Positions 35,080-45,972 of a DNA stretch of 64,000 nucleotides are shown here, piece by piece (the stretch's first letter is position 1; the number at the start of each line of letters is the position of its first letter). Below the pieces are notes generated by a model. That model was given only the letters and a program-made list of their open reading frames with translations. It did not search any database and was not told where the DNA came from. The DNA comes from Providencia zhijiangensis (GTDB lineage Bacteria; Pseudomonadota; Gammaproteobacteria; Enterobacterales; Enterobacteriaceae): contig NZ_CP135990.1 of the NCBI RefSeq assembly GCF_030315915.2, forward strand, positions 2,914,001 to 2,978,000, read 5' to 3'. The translations under genes and the position numbers were made by a program.

Positions 35080-36144
35080 TTATCGCTGCGGTAAATAACG
35101 CAACGGGTTTACTGATTTTCCCTTATAACGAATTTCAAAATGCAAACGAACAGAACTTGTTCCGGTGCTACCCATAGTGGCTATTTTTTGACCTTCAGCA
35201 ACATCCTGTTGGTCACGCACAAGTAACGTATCGTTATGTGCGTAGGCACTTAAGTAGTCATCGTTATGTTTTATTATTATGAGATTTCCATATCCGCGCA
35301 GTGCATTACCAGCATAGACGACTTTACCAGGAGCAGCTGCAATAACAGATTGACCGCGAGAACCAGCAATATCAACACCTTTGTTTCCGCCTTGCGCATC
35401 AGAGAAGCCTTCAATCATCTTCCCATCAGCTGGCCAACGCCATTTAATTGACGAATTATTGGTGCTACTTCCTGTTGTTGCTGTTGCAGTCGTAGTGGTT
35501 GGGCTCGCTGTTGTCGTTGAAACCGTTGAGGCTGGTTTCTTGTTATTCGGCAACATCTTACCTGAATTCTGCCCGCTACTATTTTCAGGATACCCATTAG
35601 TTGGTTGAATATCAACCGGGCGCTGTTGACTATTTGACGCAGTTTGTGTGATCGAGCTCACATTTGCATTACCAATATTTATCACCTGACCTACATCTAG
35701 GCTGTATGGTTCAGAAATATTGTTTTTCGATGCTAACTCACGGAAATCATTACCCGTTATATAGGCGATATAGAACAGAGTATCACCGCGCTGAACGGTG
35801 TAGGTATTTCCGTTATAACTTCCTTTAGAAATGCGGCCATAGTCTCGGTTATAAACAATACGTCCATCGCTGCTGGTTGAAACAGGTCTAGAGGCATTAT
35901 TTCCCATCGAACTATTAGACGACAAATTAGGTCTGTCTGAAGGCATCGCCGTGCTCATTCCAGTATTGGACGGAGGATTCGGCACCGTTCTTGGTGCGGA
36001 TTGTTGGCTAGATGAACCTCCATCATTCACACTCGAAATCGGTGCTGCGGGATGATAAGGCGTTGAGCATCCTGCTAATAAAGCACCGCTAAATGAAAAG
36101 ATAACCGCCCATCGAATTCTGTTTATTGGGCTAACAATTTTCAT
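35080..36144 (-). CDS. nlpD: Murein hydrolase activator NlpD
   Basis: 354 residues from the ATG at 36144 (GGGAGAAGAAAT upstream); the longer frame adds 18 unlikely residues. Outer-membrane lipoprotein with lipobox LLAGC. Domains in order: a low-complexity Ser/Asn/Pro region; a LysM domain (YTVQRGDTLFYIAYITGNDF) near residue 115 that binds peptidoglycan; a Thr-rich linker; and a LytM/M23 domain (GVDIAGSRGQSVIAAAPGKV ... VRLHFEIRYKG). The first metal ligand pattern HxxxD is replaced by GVDIAG, so it lacks peptidase activity, as in other NlpD proteins, and acts by activating AmiC during septum splitting. Confidence 0.95.
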   Translation of the reverse strand: MKIVSPINRIRWAVIFSFSGALLAGCSTPYHPAAPISSVNDGGSSSQQSAPRTVPNPPSNTGMSTAMPSDRPNLSSNSSMGNNASRPVSTSSDGRIVYNRDYGRISKGSYNGNTYTVQRGDTLFYIAYITGNDFRELASKNNISEPYSLDVGQVINIGNANVSSITQTASNSQQRPVDIQPTNGYPENSSGQNSGKMLPNNKKPASTVSTTTASPTTTTATATTGSSTNNSSIKWRWPADGKMIEGFSDAQGGNKGVDIAGSRGQSVIAAAPGKVVYAGNALRGYGNLIIIKHNDDYLSAYAHNDTLLVRDQQDVAEGQKIATMGSTGTSSVRLHFEIRYKGKSVNPLRYLPQR

Positions 36145-36359
36145 ATTTCTTCTCCCGTGAAGAAAAATCTGACCTGATACTAAAGGGTTAGAATGCAATT
36201 AATGCTTATAGAATATTAGTATCTTAAAATATTTCGCTTATTAAAGCAGAAATATAAAATAATGGACAAGTTAAATGTATCAAAAGTATAACAAATTGAG
36301 ATTATCACTTAACAGTTTGAGTGAAATAACCCATTAATTCAAAATAACTTAAAGGGTTA

Positions 36360-36986
36360 TTAGCTCAAATCGCCAGCAACAAGAGGGACAAAACGCACTT
36401 TTTCAATCACATTAGTGTGATAGTCATTACCGCGACGGGTAATTAATTTCAGAGCCTGATCTTTGTCACCGACAGGGAGCACGAGGCGTCCACCATCTTT
36501 TAACTGCTTAAGTAACAATGACGGAATTTCGCTAGGTGCGGCGGTCACAATGATCCCATCAAAAGGGCCTTTCGATTGCCAGCCTTCCCAGCCATCACCG
36601 TGGCGAGTAGAAATATTATGTAAATCTAACAACTTAAAGCGACGTTTTGCCGTCCACTGCAAGCTTTTAACTCTTTCGACTGAATACACATGCTCACAAA
36701 GATGAGCCAAAACCGCCGTTTGATACCCAGATCCCGTGCCAATCTCCAGCACATGATCCGTCGGTTTGACCGCCAATAATGCAGTCATTTTTGCAACAAT
36801 ATACGGCTGCGAAATGGTCTGTCCATGACCAATGGGTAATGGGATATTATCGTAGGCTTTATGAGAGAGCGCTTCGTCAACAAACCGTTCGCGAGGAACT
36901 AGCGCGAGCGCGTCTAATAGGCGCTCATCGTGAATTCCCTGTTGGCGCAATTGTGCCAGCAGTTCTTTCATGAGCCCAATTTTCAT
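36360..36986 (-). CDS. pcm: Protein-L-isoaspartate O-methyltransferase
   Basis: 208 residues, full length. Repairs isoaspartyl residues in aged proteins using S-adenosylmethionine. Motif I is [18 protein letters not shown]; the substrate loop is [18 protein letters not shown]; the post-motif region is [16 protein letters not shown]. Its ATG overlaps the surE stop by four bases (ATGA), so the pair is translationally coupled, as in E. coli. Confidence 0.97.
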   Translation of the reverse strand: MKIGLMKELLAQLRQQGIHDERLLDALALVPRERFVDEALSHKAYDNIPLPIGHGQTISQPYIVAKMTALLAVKPTDHVLEIGTGSGYQTAVLAHLCEHVYSVERVKSLQWTAKRRFKLLDLHNISTRHGDGWEGWQSKGPFDGIIVTAAPSEIPSLLLKQLKDGGRLVLPVGDKDQALKLITRRGNDYHTNVIEKVRFVPLVAGDLS

Positions 36987-37744
36987 TTTGCCTTCACTCC
37001 TGACTTATCTAGCCACTCTTCTAATACAGCCTGAGTTTTATAAGACGTTAAATCCACTTGTAACGGCGTTATCGAAACATAGCCATTTTGTACCGCTTCA
37101 AAATCCGTACCTGGGCCTGCATCACGAATTTCCCCAACTGGCCCTAACCAATACAGCATATTACCGCGAGGATCTTCTAGATTATAAACCTCAGATGCCG
37201 CATGACGGCTGCCACAGCGGGTAACTTTAATTCCTTTTAGCTCCTCATAAGGAATATCTGGCACATTGATATTCAAGATATTTCCCGCACGCAATGGATT
37301 TTTTTGCAGCATAGTGAGGATATCGCACGTTACCTTGGCCGCCGTTTCATAATGCACATCACCATCCAATGAAACCGCAATAGACGGTAAACCTAAGTGA
37401 CGCCCTTCTGTTGCCGCCGCAACGGTACCAGAATAAATCACATCGTCCCCGAGATTTGGGCCACAGTTGATTCCAGACACCACAATATCAGGGCGAGGAC
37501 GCACAACTTTATTCACCCCGATATACACACAATCCGTTGGAGTGCCTTCTTGTACAGCGAGATCACCATTACTTAATGTTTGGATTTTTAATGGTCTATC
37601 CAAGGTTAATGCATTTGAAGCGCCACTACGGTTGCGATCGGGTGCAATCACCTGCACATGATAATGTTGGCGCAATGCCGCTGCCAGAGTTTGAATCCCC
37701 GGCGCCGATACACCATCATCGTTACTCAATAATATGTTCAGCAT
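36983..37744 (-). CDS. surE: 5'/3'-nucleotidase SurE
   Basis: 253 residues from the ATG at 37744, which lies inside the end of truD. A metal-dependent nucleotidase and exopolyphosphatase linked to stationary-phase survival. The N-terminal metal site is [11 protein letters not shown]; further conserved blocks are [39 protein letters not shown] and [17 protein letters not shown]. Sits between truD and pcm in the order known from E. coli. Confidence 0.97.
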   Translation of the reverse strand: MLNILLSNDDGVSAPGIQTLAAALRQHYHVQVIAPDRNRSGASNALTLDRPLKIQTLSNGDLAVQEGTPTDCVYIGVNKVVRPRPDIVVSGINCGPNLGDDVIYSGTVAAATEGRHLGLPSIAVSLDGDVHYETAAKVTCDILTMLQKNPLRAGNILNINVPDIPYEELKGIKVTRCGSRHAASEVYNLEDPRGNMLYWLGPVGEIRDAGPGTDFEAVQNGYVSITPLQVDLTSYKTQAVLEEWLDKSGVKAK

Positions 37745-38771
37745 CAATACAATCCTGATTAATAATTTCGCGTACAACACTCGTGGCAAAGCTGCCTGAA
37801 TTCAGGAAAAAGCACAGCTTCACGGTTGACGAGTCTAGCCACTGCCATTGCAGATTTTGCGGCTTAACCAGTACAGCTCGTCTCGCTGGAGAAACTCGCT
37901 CACTTTTCATTAGTGCCATAAATGGCTGATAATTTTGTAAACAGTGAGTCTCGAAAGCTAGGGCATCATCTTGAGTGCCTAAATCGCCATCCCCAGGAAG
38001 CGGCGCTGTCACACTTAGCTCAGCAGATTGTAAACGCGCTTGCAGAGAGTCTAACTCTTCTGCCGTCGCCACAAACCAGCTACCACGTCCGGTTAATTGC
38101 AGTGCATCCCCCAACATTGCGTGTTGCTGTGTATGATTTGCGATGCGCGCACTGGCGATATCATTAAACATAGCACTTCGCGCGGCAGAGAGATAAAAAC
38201 TGCGTTTATTTCGTTCACGTACTGTAATTTCTTGATTTGCCCAGCGGCGAGCTTGAACCAAGTTTTGCCCATCCCGACCAAAACGTTGTTCGCCAAAATA
38301 GTTCGGAACACCTAAATCAGCCACTTTTTGTAGGCGTTGTTCTACATCATCGGTGTCCGTAATATCCCGCAATATCACTTCGAATTGATTCCCTTTTAAG
38401 GAACCAATGCGTAATTTACGTTTCTGGCGAGTGACCGCTAACACACGGCACCCTTCAAGCTGCCAAGCCGAAAAATCGGGCGTGTCTTTACCCGGCATTT
38501 GCAGACAGAACCACTGCTCTGTCACCGCATGTCTGTCTTTTAGTCCCGCATAACTGACTGCTCTTGCTGAAATTTTAGCAAACTTTGCCAGTTGTTCCGC
38601 AACAAATAATGTATTGCAGCCTGTTTTTTCGACGCGAACCATAACGTGTTCGCCTTCGCCATCAAGCTCAAAACCCAAATCTTCTTTCACCACGAAATCT
38701 TCAGGAATACTTTTTAATGTCCCTGAAGAGAGGGGTTTACCATGCAGGTACTGAACATTCATAACTTTCAT
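37722..38771 (-). CDS. truD: tRNA pseudouridine(13) synthase TruD
   Basis: 349 residues from the ATG at 38771, whose length best fits the E. coli N-terminus; an ATG three codons later (38762) is an alternative, and the frame to 38834 is unlikely because it lies wholly in ispF. The catalytic Asp is in [20 protein letters not shown]. Other blocks: [59 protein letters not shown] and [13 protein letters not shown]. Overlaps ispF upstream by 35 bases and surE downstream by 23, so translation is coupled throughout. Confidence 0.95.
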   Translation of the reverse strand: MKVMNVQYLHGKPLSSGTLKSIPEDFVVKEDLGFELDGEGEHVMVRVEKTGCNTLFVAEQLAKFAKISARAVSYAGLKDRHAVTEQWFCLQMPGKDTPDFSAWQLEGCRVLAVTRQKRKLRIGSLKGNQFEVILRDITDTDDVEQRLQKVADLGVPNYFGEQRFGRDGQNLVQARRWANQEITVRERNKRSFYLSAARSAMFNDIASARIANHTQQHAMLGDALQLTGRGSWFVATAEELDSLQARLQSAELSVTAPLPGDGDLGTQDDALAFETHCLQNYQPFMALMKSERVSPARRAVLVKPQNLQWQWLDSSTVKLCFFLNSGSFATSVVREIINQDCIDAEHIIE

Positions 38772-39249
38772 TACTATTATCTTTGATAAGTAAAACCACA
38801 GCGGCGCAAGCAATCCCTTCTTTTCGCCCCACAAAACCCAATTGTTCTGTGGTGGTTGCTTTCACATTGACGTCGTCCATGTGGCATTCGAGATCTTCGG
38901 CGATATTCACGCGCATTTGTGGGATATGCGGCAACATTTTTGGTGCTTGCGCCATGATAGTGACGTCGATATTGCCAATTAAATAACCTTTTTTACGTAC
39001 TTGGCAAAAGGCTTCTCTGAGTAATACTCGGCTATCTGCGCCTTTATAAGCAGGGTCAGTATCTGGGAATAATTTTCCGATATCCCCAAGTGCCGCAGCA
39101 CCTAAAATGGCGTCTGTCAGCGCGTGTAAGACCACATCACCATCCGAATGTGCGATAAGACCTTGTTCGTAAGGAATGCGAACGCCACCAATAACGATAG
39201 GGCCTTCTCCGCCAAACTTATGCACATCAAAACCGTGTCCGATTCTCAT
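38737..39249 (-). CDS. ispF: 2-C-methyl-D-erythritol 2,4-cyclodiphosphate synthase
   Basis: 170 residues. Catalyses the cyclising step of the MEP isoprenoid pathway. The zinc-binding Asp8 and His10 lie in [13 protein letters not shown]; further signature blocks are [38 protein letters not shown] and [16 protein letters not shown]. It is about 10 residues longer than E. coli IspF, with an extra C-terminal tail ([13 protein letters not shown]) that overlaps truD. Follows ispD by 9 bases. Confidence 0.96.
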   Translation of the reverse strand: MRIGHGFDVHKFGGEGPIVIGGVRIPYEQGLIAHSDGDVVLHALTDAILGAAALGDIGKLFPDTDPAYKGADSRVLLREAFCQVRKKGYLIGNIDVTIMAQAPKMLPHIPQMRVNIAEDLECHMDDVNVKATTTEQLGFVGRKEGIACAAVVLLIKDNSNESYECSVPAW

Positions 39250-39258
39250 TTTTTTTCC

Positions 39259-39987
39259 TTATGATTTCATTCTTGAAAGATAAAATTCCGCCAGCGCCAA
39301 GTCCTCTGGTCGCGTCACCTTAAGGTTATCTGCTCGTCCCGATACTAATATCGGTTGATAACCGCAATGCTCAAGTGCGGAAGCCTCATCCGTGATTACT
39401 GCATTTTCTTTCAATGCTTTATCTAAACAGTCACGTAGTAATACTAATGGGAAAAACTGCGGTGTTAAGGCATGCCAGAGCGCTTCTCGCTCAACAGTAT
39501 GGGAAATACTTTGCGTTCCCTCCACGCCCCGTTTCATCGTATCCCGAACCGGAGCCGCCAGTATGCCCCCACAACAATCATTCTGAGTGGCTAACTGAAC
39601 GATAGTATTTAAATCATCTAAATGCAGACACGGACGTGCCGCATCATGCACCAATACCCAAGCATCATCATACTCAGGTTGCGAAACCAGATAGTTTAAT
39701 CCTGATAATACTGAATCTGCACGCTCTTTCCCCCCGATAACCGTGATGACGCGAGGGTCTTTGGCTATATCGAGGTGATGGAAATAATCATCTTCGGCAC
39801 TTAATGCAACCACGATTTTTTGTACGTCGCCACTGCGCAATAAGGCGTCAATGGTGTGTTCAATAATAGTTTTCCCTGCGACCGACAAATATTGCTTTGG
39901 GCAATCCGCATTCATACGACTGCCCACTCCCGCAGCGGGGATCAGCGCAACAATCGGTACTGCGCTGGATGTTCTTGGATTTATCAT
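39259..39987 (-). CDS. ispD: 2-C-methyl-D-erythritol 4-phosphate cytidylyltransferase
   Basis: 242 residues. Transfers CMP from CTP to methylerythritol phosphate in the MEP pathway. The nucleotide-binding signature is [20 protein letters not shown], followed by [14 protein letters not shown] and the C-terminal [13 protein letters not shown]. Co-transcribed with ftsB (60 bases upstream) and ispF (downstream), as in E. coli. Confidence 0.97.
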   Translation of the reverse strand: MINPRTSSAVPIVALIPAAGVGSRMNADCPKQYLSVAGKTIIEHTIDALLRSGDVQKIVVALSAEDDYFHHLDIAKDPRVITVIGGKERADSVLSGLNYLVSQPEYDDAWVLVHDAARPCLHLDDLNTIVQLATQNDCCGGILAAPVRDTMKRGVEGTQSISHTVEREALWHALTPQFFPLVLLRDCLDKALKENAVITDEASALEHCGYQPILVSGRADNLKVTRPEDLALAEFYLSRMKS

Positions 39988-40047
39988 GATTCGAATCTTA
40001 CATCAGAAATTATCAGGCTCTTGGGTGTGGTCTGCCCTACACGATGA

Positions 40048-40344
40048 TTATTGAGATGACGGTGGATTATTACGCTCTTTGACCATTCGATAGAATGATT
40101 CTCCAGGCTTTAACATGCCTAGCTCGCTACGTGCGCGCTCTTCAATTGCATCCTGACCATCATTCAAGTCATTGATTTCTGCAAATAGCTGCTCATTACG
40201 CTGTTTTAAACGCGTATTCACAATTTCCTGCGCAGCAACATCATCCTTGACTTTGACATAGTCATGGATGCCATTTTTGCCTAACCATAAGGAATATTGT
40301 AACCAAGCTAATATCGCAATTAATAGTAGCGTTAATTTACCCAT
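40048..40344 (-). CDS. ftsB: Cell division protein FtsB
   Basis: 98 residues. A bitopic membrane protein: one transmembrane helix ([20 protein letters not shown]) and then a periplasmic coiled coil ([20 protein letters not shown]) ending in the conserved [17 protein letters not shown]. FtsB joins FtsL and FtsQ in the divisome. It heads the ftsB-ispD-ispF-truD-surE-pcm cluster. Confidence 0.96.
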   Translation of the reverse strand: MGKLTLLLIAILAWLQYSLWLGKNGIHDYVKVKDDVAAQEIVNTRLKQRNEQLFAEINDLNDGQDAIEERARSELGMLKPGESFYRMVKERNNPPSSQ

Positions 40345-40449
40345 CTTGCCCCCTGAAATGATTTGCTAATCATCCCATAACTGAGCGCGTGACGCTACTG
40401 CGATGCAAATATTGTCTAAAAAAGTCAGAATTGTTCGCGCTAGAAGAGA

Positions 40450-40497
40450 TTAAATATCATCCAATTCCCTATAAATGTAGAAAAGGATGATATTTAA
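40450..40497 (-). terminator. Long hairpin after cysC, possible terminator
   Basis: TTAAATATCATCC (40450-40462) pairs perfectly over 13 bp with GGATGATATTTAA (40485-40497); loop 22 bases. It begins just past the cysC stop. No T-run follows on either strand, so it may instead protect or process the 3' end. Confidence 0.5.
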
Positions 40498-40503
40498 GTA
40501 AAA

Positions 40504-41127
40504 TCAATTTGCTATAGAAATGATATTTCGCTGTTGCAGCAGTTGAATCACCTGCGCTAAAGAATCATGGATAGGGCGCAGACCATCAAGGTGTAATTCT
40601 GGATTTTGTGGTGGTTGATAAGGCGAATCAATCCCCGTGAAATGGGTAATTTTTCCTGCTCGTGCTTGCTGATATAACCCTTTGGGATCTCGCTTTTCAC
40701 AAACCTCAATGGGCGTATCCACATACAGCTCATAAAACTGATCGGGTTCAAACAGTTCACGTACACGCTGCCTATCTTCTTGATAAGGAGAAATAAACGC
40801 TGTAGCCACAATCAGCCCCGCATCCACCATTAACTTGGCAACTTCGCCAATCCGTCGAATATTTTCCTGCCGATCCGCATCACTAAACCCAAGGTCACGA
40901 CACAATCCATGGCGAACATTATCTCCATCAAGAAGATAGGTTTTGATCCCCAAATTAGCCAATTGTGTCTCTATCACCCCCGCCAACGTGGACTTTCCCG
41001 ACCCCGATAAGCCCGTCAACCACAGCACCGCACCTTTGTGACCATTACGCTGCTCTCGCCATTGCCGAGTCACATTATGGGAATGCCAAACAATATTATC
41101 CGACAGGCCATTTTCCAATGTATCCAT
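40504..41127 (-). CDS. cysC: Adenylyl-sulfate kinase
   Basis: 207 residues from the ATG at 41127; the five-codon extension starts with GTG inside cysN. Phosphorylates APS to PAPS. The P-loop is [15 protein letters not shown] near residue 35; [20 protein letters not shown] and [14 protein letters not shown] are APS-kinase signatures; [17 protein letters not shown] is near the end. Last gene of cysG-cysD-cysN-cysC, starting 4 bases after the cysN stop. Confidence 0.97.
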   Translation of the reverse strand: MDTLENGLSDNIVWHSHNVTRQWREQRNGHKGAVLWLTGLSGSGKSTLAGVIETQLANLGIKTYLLDGDNVRHGLCRDLGFSDADRQENIRRIGEVAKLMVDAGLIVATAFISPYQEDRQRVRELFEPDQFYELYVDTPIEVCEKRDPKGLYQQARAGKITHFTGIDSPYQPPQNPELHLDGLRPIHDSLAQVIQLLQQRNIISIAN

Positions 41128-41131
41128 AACG

Positions 41132-42574
41132 TTACTTCCCACCTAACACATCCCGGGCACCCCAGTGCGGGAAATGGCGGCGGATCAGTTGGTTAAGCTC
41201 AACTTCGAATTGGCTAAACTCACCACGATGTACCGTTTCTTCTGGCTGCACCTCTCTAACTAGCCCAGCCCCCACCGTCACGTTGGTTAGCCTATCAATC
41301 AAAATCATCCCACCAGTATCACCATTGCTTTGGTAATTTTCCAGTAGTAATGGCTCATCGAATGAAAACTCCACCAAACCGATGCCGTTCAATGGCAGTT
41401 CCGTGGCCACTTTCTGAGTTAAGTTATTCACATCCACTTGGTATTGAATGTTTTCAACTTTGCCTCGGCTTCGCTTGCCTGCCACTTTAATATCCACTTG
41501 TTGCCCTTGCACCAACGGCTGTTCTGACATCCACACCACATCCACTAAGGCGTGCTGGCTAGCAAGTAACTCTTCGTTTTCAGCGACAATTAAATCGCCG
41601 CGACTGATATCAATTTCATCGTTCAGTACTATCGTAATCGCCTCACCCGCAATGGCTGAAGTCGGGTTACCGGAAAATGTCACAATCTCTTTGATAGTTG
41701 AAACGCTCCCTGAAGGCAGCACTTTCACGCGTTGCCCCACCTGTACAACCCCCGATGACACCGTGCCACTGTAGCCGCGAAAATCTAAGTTTGGGCGATT
41801 CACATATTGCACAGGGAAGCGCAATGGCTGCTCAGCGGCCGTCTGAGTCACTTGCACCGTTTCCAGCAGCGACAATAACGTTTCCCCTTGATACCACGGT
41901 AAATTCTCGCTTGGTGAGACGATGTTATCCCCATCCAGTGCCGAAATCGGCACAAACCAGACGTTTAAATCGAGCGGAAGTTGCTGAGCAAATTGCTGGT
42001 AATCTTGCTGTATTTTCTCAAACACTGACTGACTATAATCCACCAGATCCATTTTATTCACCGCGACGATCAAGTGGCGGATCCCCAGCAACGTACTAAT
42101 AAAACTGTGGCGTCGCGTTTGCTCTTGAATGCCTTTTCGAGCATCGATCAGCAGAATAGATAACGAGCACGTTGATGCGCCTGTCGCCATATTGCGGGTA
42201 TATTGTTCATGTCCAGGTGTATCTGCGATGATAAACTTGCGTTTTTCTGTCGAAAAATAGCGATATGCCACATCGATGGTGATCCCCTGTTCGCGCTCGG
42301 CAGCGAGCCCATCCACCAGCAAGGCCAGATCCAATTTCTCGCCTTGAGTGCCAATTCGCTTACTGTCGCTTTGTAAAACGGACAATTGATCTTGGTAGAT
42401 TTGTTGAGTGTCATGCAGCAAGCGCCCAATCAAGGTACTTTTCCCATCATCCACGTTGCCGCAGGTAAGAAACCGCAATAATCCCTTATGTTGCTGAGCC
42501 TGCAAGTAAGCTTCCACGCCACCTTGCAGTTGAATTTGATGCGCCATTGCGTCGTTATACGCTAATTCAGCCAT
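41132..42574 (-). CDS. cysN: Sulfate adenylyltransferase large (GTPase) subunit
   Basis: 480 residues. GTPase subunit of ATP sulfurylase, which drives APS formation with CysD. EF-Tu-like G motifs: [17 protein letters not shown] (G1), [18 protein letters not shown] (G3) and [10 protein letters not shown] (G4). Domains II and III follow from about residue 245. GAGGAG lies 9 bases before the ATG. Between cysD and cysC in one operon. No fused APS kinase domain; CysC is separate. Confidence 0.97.
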   Translation of the reverse strand: MAELAYNDAMAHQIQLQGGVEAYLQAQQHKGLLRFLTCGNVDDGKSTLIGRLLHDTQQIYQDQLSVLQSDSKRIGTQGEKLDLALLVDGLAAEREQGITIDVAYRYFSTEKRKFIIADTPGHEQYTRNMATGASTCSLSILLIDARKGIQEQTRRHSFISTLLGIRHLIVAVNKMDLVDYSQSVFEKIQQDYQQFAQQLPLDLNVWFVPISALDGDNIVSPSENLPWYQGETLLSLLETVQVTQTAAEQPLRFPVQYVNRPNLDFRGYSGTVSSGVVQVGQRVKVLPSGSVSTIKEIVTFSGNPTSAIAGEAITIVLNDEIDISRGDLIVAENEELLASQHALVDVVWMSEQPLVQGQQVDIKVAGKRSRGKVENIQYQVDVNNLTQKVATELPLNGIGLVEFSFDEPLLLENYQSNGDTGGMILIDRLTNVTVGAGLVREVQPEETVHRGEFSQFEVELNQLIRRHFPHWGARDVLGGK

Positions 42575-42598
42575 AATGTTGCTCTCCTCACCGATTAA

Positions 42599-43507
42599 TT
42601 AAAAATAGCCTTGGCGCTTTTTCAGCTCCATAGAGGCGGATTGGTCACTATCAATCAAACGCCCTTGGCGTTCACTGGTGGTGGATAGCAACATCTCTTC
42701 GATAATTTCCGGTAGCGTGCTGGCATTCGACGGCACAGCTCCCGTCAATGGCCAGCAGCCTAATGTGCGAAATCGTACTTTTTTCTTGGCAATAACCTCT
42801 CCCGCTTTTAGCTCTATGCGCCCATCGTCCACCATGATTAAGGTGCCGTCGCGTTCAATCACAGGGCGTTCATCGGCAAAATAGAGTGGGACAATGTCGA
42901 TGTTTTCCAAGTAGATATATTGCCAAATATCCAGTTCAGTCCAATTGGATAGCGGGAAAACGCGGATACTTTCCCCTTTATTAATTTGTCCGTTGTAATT
43001 GTGCCAAAGCTCCGGTCGTTGGTTTTTCGGATCCCAGCGGTGCGAGCGGTCACGGAATGAATAAATTCGTTCTTTTGCTCGTGATTTTTCTTCATCACGC
43101 CTAGCACCACCGAACGCGGCATCAAAGCCATATTTATCTAGCGCCTGCTTTAAGCCCTCGGTTTTCATGATATCTGTATGCTTCGCACTACCATGAACAA
43201 ACGGATTTATGCCGAGACGCTCCCCTTCGGGATTTCGGTGGATCAATAATTCAAAACCGTATTTTTTCGCCGTCTCATCACGGAACTGGTACATTTCACG
43301 AAATTTCCATCCGGTATCCACATGTAGCAAAGGGAAAGGGATCGTGCCAGGATAGAACGCTTTTCGAGCCAAATGCAGCATCACAGATGAGTCTTTACCG
43401 ATTGAATAGAGCATCACGGGATTCGCAAATTCCGCCGCCACTTCACGAATAATATGAATACTTTCCGCTTCTAATTGCTGTAAGTGGGTTAATTTTTTTT
43501 CGTTCAC
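42599..43507 (-). CDS. cysD: Sulfate adenylyltransferase small (catalytic) subunit
   Basis: 302 residues with a GTG start at 43507, supported by GAGGAG seven bases upstream. Forms APS from ATP and sulfate with CysN. Adenine-nucleotide alpha-hydrolase motif: [20 protein letters not shown]; then [40 protein letters not shown] and [14 protein letters not shown]. Follows cysG by 14 bases. Confidence 0.97.
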   Translation of the reverse strand: MNEKKLTHLQQLEAESIHIIREVAAEFANPVMLYSIGKDSSVMLHLARKAFYPGTIPFPLLHVDTGWKFREMYQFRDETAKKYGFELLIHRNPEGERLGINPFVHGSAKHTDIMKTEGLKQALDKYGFDAAFGGARRDEEKSRAKERIYSFRDRSHRWDPKNQRPELWHNYNGQINKGESIRVFPLSNWTELDIWQYIYLENIDIVPLYFADERPVIERDGTLIMVDDGRIELKAGEVIAKKKVRFRTLGCWPLTGAVPSNASTLPEIIEEMLLSTTSERQGRLIDSDQSASMELKKRQGYF

Positions 43508-43521
43508 GATTTACTCCTCGA

Positions 43522-44934
43522 TTAAGCCAATTCCAGCACGGCTGAGCGCCATTGGATGGTTTCGGGTTGCTGGCCAAACCACGCCAGCTGTTGATGTAAT
43601 GCCGCCACTTCACCAATGACGATTAATGCAGGGGCTGGCGCTTGCTGAGCCAATGACTCCAATTCATGCAAAGCCCCCACAATCACTTTTTGATTTTGCC
43701 GAGTCCCACAACCAATCACCGCAACGGGGGTATCTCGATGACGGCCATATTGAATAAGCTGCTGGCGAATATTGGCAGCTGTCACGGTGCCCATGTAGAT
43801 AGCCAGTGTTTGATGACCGCGTGCTAATGCTTGCCAATCCAACTCAGCCCCCTCTTGTCGGCAATGTCCGGTAATAAACGTGATACTCTGCGCGTGTTCT
43901 CTGTGGGTCAGCGGGATCCCCGCATAAGCCGCCGCACCAATAGCAGCAGTGATGCCGGGTACGACTTGAAAAGGGATGTTAGCCTCGGCAGCAACTTGCA
44001 ACTCTTCACCACCACGACCAAAAATAAACGGATCCCCGCCTTTTAAGCGCACCACCTTTTTGCCTTGCTGGGCATAGTTGACGATCAACCGATTGGTTTC
44101 CTCTTGGGAAACGCTGTGATTTCCTGCTCGTTTACCCACACAGACTTTGTCTGCATCACGGCGAACAAGGTCAAGGATTTCCGAGCTCACCAAATGGTCA
44201 TACAGCACCACATCCGCGTTTTGCAGTACTCTCAGCCCTTTAAGTGTTAGCAGCCCCGCATCCCCCGGACCTGCTCCCACCAAGGTCAGCTCCCCTTGGT
44301 TATCCGGCTTCGCTAGCTGTTGCTCCAGCTGCTTTTCGGCATCATCCAGTTGCCCACTTTCCACCAAAGAGGCAAAACGCCCGCTAAAACTCAGCTCCCA
44401 AAAACGTTTACGCTCACTGAGCTTGGTCAAATTCTGCTTAACGCGCTCACGCCAACGCCCTGCAATCTCCGCCATTTTACCCAGCGATGTCGGCAACAAG
44501 GTTTCCAGTTTTTCTCGTAATAATTTGGCTAAGACAGGTGCGGTTCCACCCGATGAAATCGCCACCATAATGGGAGAACGATCGATAATCGAAGGCACAA
44601 TAAAGGAACATAGGGGTTGGTCATCCACCACGTTGACAAAAATATGGCGCTGCTGCGCATCATGAAAAACTTTCTCATTGAGCGCTTGGTCATCCGTGGC
44701 AGCAATCACCAAGTAAGCATCATCAAGGTGATAAGCTTGATAAGGCTGCTGCACCCAGTGCAATTGTTTTTGCTGATAAGCTAACTGTAAGCTTTCGCAA
44801 AGTTCAGGGGAAATCACCACCAGCGAGGCATGGGCTTTCAATAATAATTCGGCTTTACGTGCCGCAACCACACCGCCGCCAATCAAGACAACTTGTCTTT
44901 CTCGCACACTCACAAATAAGGGTAAGTAATCCAT
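43522..44934 (-). CDS. cysG: Bifunctional siroheme synthase CysG
   Basis: 470 residues. The N-terminal half (residues 1-200) is the NAD-dependent precorrin-2 dehydrogenase/ferrochelatase ([20 protein letters not shown], then [20 protein letters not shown]). The C-terminal half is uroporphyrinogen-III methyltransferase ([57 protein letters not shown]). Makes siroheme for the sulfite reductase encoded just upstream by cysI. First gene of cysGDNC. In E. coli cysG sits elsewhere, with nirBDC. Confidence 0.97.
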   Translation of the reverse strand: MDYLPLFVSVRERQVVLIGGGVVAARKAELLLKAHASLVVISPELCESLQLAYQQKQLHWVQQPYQAYHLDDAYLVIAATDDQALNEKVFHDAQQRHIFVNVVDDQPLCSFIVPSIIDRSPIMVAISSGGTAPVLAKLLREKLETLLPTSLGKMAEIAGRWRERVKQNLTKLSERKRFWELSFSGRFASLVESGQLDDAEKQLEQQLAKPDNQGELTLVGAGPGDAGLLTLKGLRVLQNADVVLYDHLVSSEILDLVRRDADKVCVGKRAGNHSVSQEETNRLIVNYAQQGKKVVRLKGGDPFIFGRGGEELQVAAEANIPFQVVPGITAAIGAAAYAGIPLTHREHAQSITFITGHCRQEGAELDWQALARGHQTLAIYMGTVTAANIRQQLIQYGRHRDTPVAVIGCGTRQNQKVIVGALHELESLAQQAPAPALIVIGEVAALHQQLAWFGQQPETIQWRSAVLELA

Positions 44935-45237
44935 ATATCGCTTCCATCCAACATTTTAATTATAAGAGCAATGAAATTGACTATATGGCCTGAATTGGTC
45001 ACTTTGAAATGACAAAAAAGCATGAATAGGAACAGAAAGGCATAAGCTAAATAAAGTGAGGAAAACCCAGTAAATTAAGCCTATCTCTCGCGATTTTGTA
45101 TAAATAAACAATAAAGGGACACCCTTATTTTAGATAAAGGTATCCCTTTGTTATTACACAAATAAATTAACTTTCTACTTATTAGTAATGCAAGTAATTA
45201 ATTATTTAAACGAAGTCTTTAGTTTTCTTAAAAAGCA
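44935..45237. other. Gap between cysH and cysG with one hairpin
   Basis: 303 bases. It holds the hairpin at 45113-45149 and presumably the promoter of cysGDNC; no ORF and no clear activator site were recognised. Confidence 0.5.
45113..45149. terminator. Hairpin separating cysJIH from cysGDNC
   Basis: AAAGGGACACC (45113-45123) pairs with GGTATCCCTTT (45139-45149), 11 bp with one wobble, 15-base loop. AT-rich flanks on both sides but no pure T-run. It lies 89 bases after the cysH stop. Confidence 0.5.
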
Positions 45238-45972
45238 TTAATTTTCATGCAGCCCACATTCTCGCTTTAAGCCAAAGAAACGGGTCTGTTCTTCGCTCAT
45301 TCCCGGCTCCCACGGACGGCTGGTATGGGTATCCCCTACTGATAAATACCCTTTTTCCCATAATGGATGGTAGGGTAAATTATGTTTGGTCAGATACTGA
45401 TAAACATCTTTATTATTCCAATCAATCACCGGCAGAATTTTAAAGATCCCGCGCCCAAGACTCAGTACGGGTAACTCAGAACGGCTCGCCGATTGTTCCC
45501 GCCTTAATCCTGAAAACCAGCTTTGCGCCTGCAGTTCATGCAGCGCCCTCGCCATCGGCTCCACTTTGTTCAATTGGTTATAACGCTCTATGCCCTCAAT
45601 CCCTTGAGTCCACAACTGCCCATGAATGGCTTCTTGCCATGCAGGGCTCGTCGCCGCTCGGTACACTTTCAAGTTTAAATTCAGGCGTTCAGTAAGCTGC
45701 TCAATAAACTGATACGTTTCGGGAAACAGATAACCCGTATCCGTCAGAATCACAGGAATATTTGGCACCACTTGCGTGACTAAGTGCAGCGCCAAAGCAC
45801 CTTGGATGCCAAAGCTTGATGACAACACGAATTCAGCAGGAAGATGTTCAACCGCCCACTCAATGCGGGCTAGTGCGGTCATCTCTTCAAGTTGCGTATT
45901 CAATTCCGCTAAATAAGCGACTTGAGCCTGTTTATCTAACGGATGAACTTGCGCTAATTGAAGTCGGCTCAT
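45238..45972 (-). CDS. cysH: Phosphoadenylyl-sulfate (PAPS) reductase
   Basis: 244 residues. Reduces PAPS to sulfite with thioredoxin or glutaredoxin. The PP-motif region is [37 protein letters not shown] binds the nucleotide; the catalytic Cys is in the C-terminal ECGLHEN. The four-cysteine Fe-S signature of APS reductases is absent, so PAPS is the substrate. Start overlaps the cysI stop by four bases; GGAGGCGGT precedes the ATG. Confidence 0.97.
   Translation of the reverse strand: MSRLQLAQVHPLDKQAQVAYLAELNTQLEEMTALARIEWAVEHLPAEFVLSSSFGIQGALALHLVTQVVPNIPVILTDTGYLFPETYQFIEQLTERLNLNLKVYRAATSPAWQEAIHGQLWTQGIEGIERYNQLNKVEPMARALHELQAQSWFSGLRREQSASRSELPVLSLGRGIFKILPVIDWNNKDVYQYLTKHNLPYHPLWEKGYLSVGDTHTSRPWEPGMSEEQTRFFGLKRECGLHEN

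Noticed and set aside
44147-44665. 172-codon ORF opposite cysG
   Set aside because: Ser/Arg-rich antisense translation of a conserved gene, an expected by-product of codon bias on the other strand.
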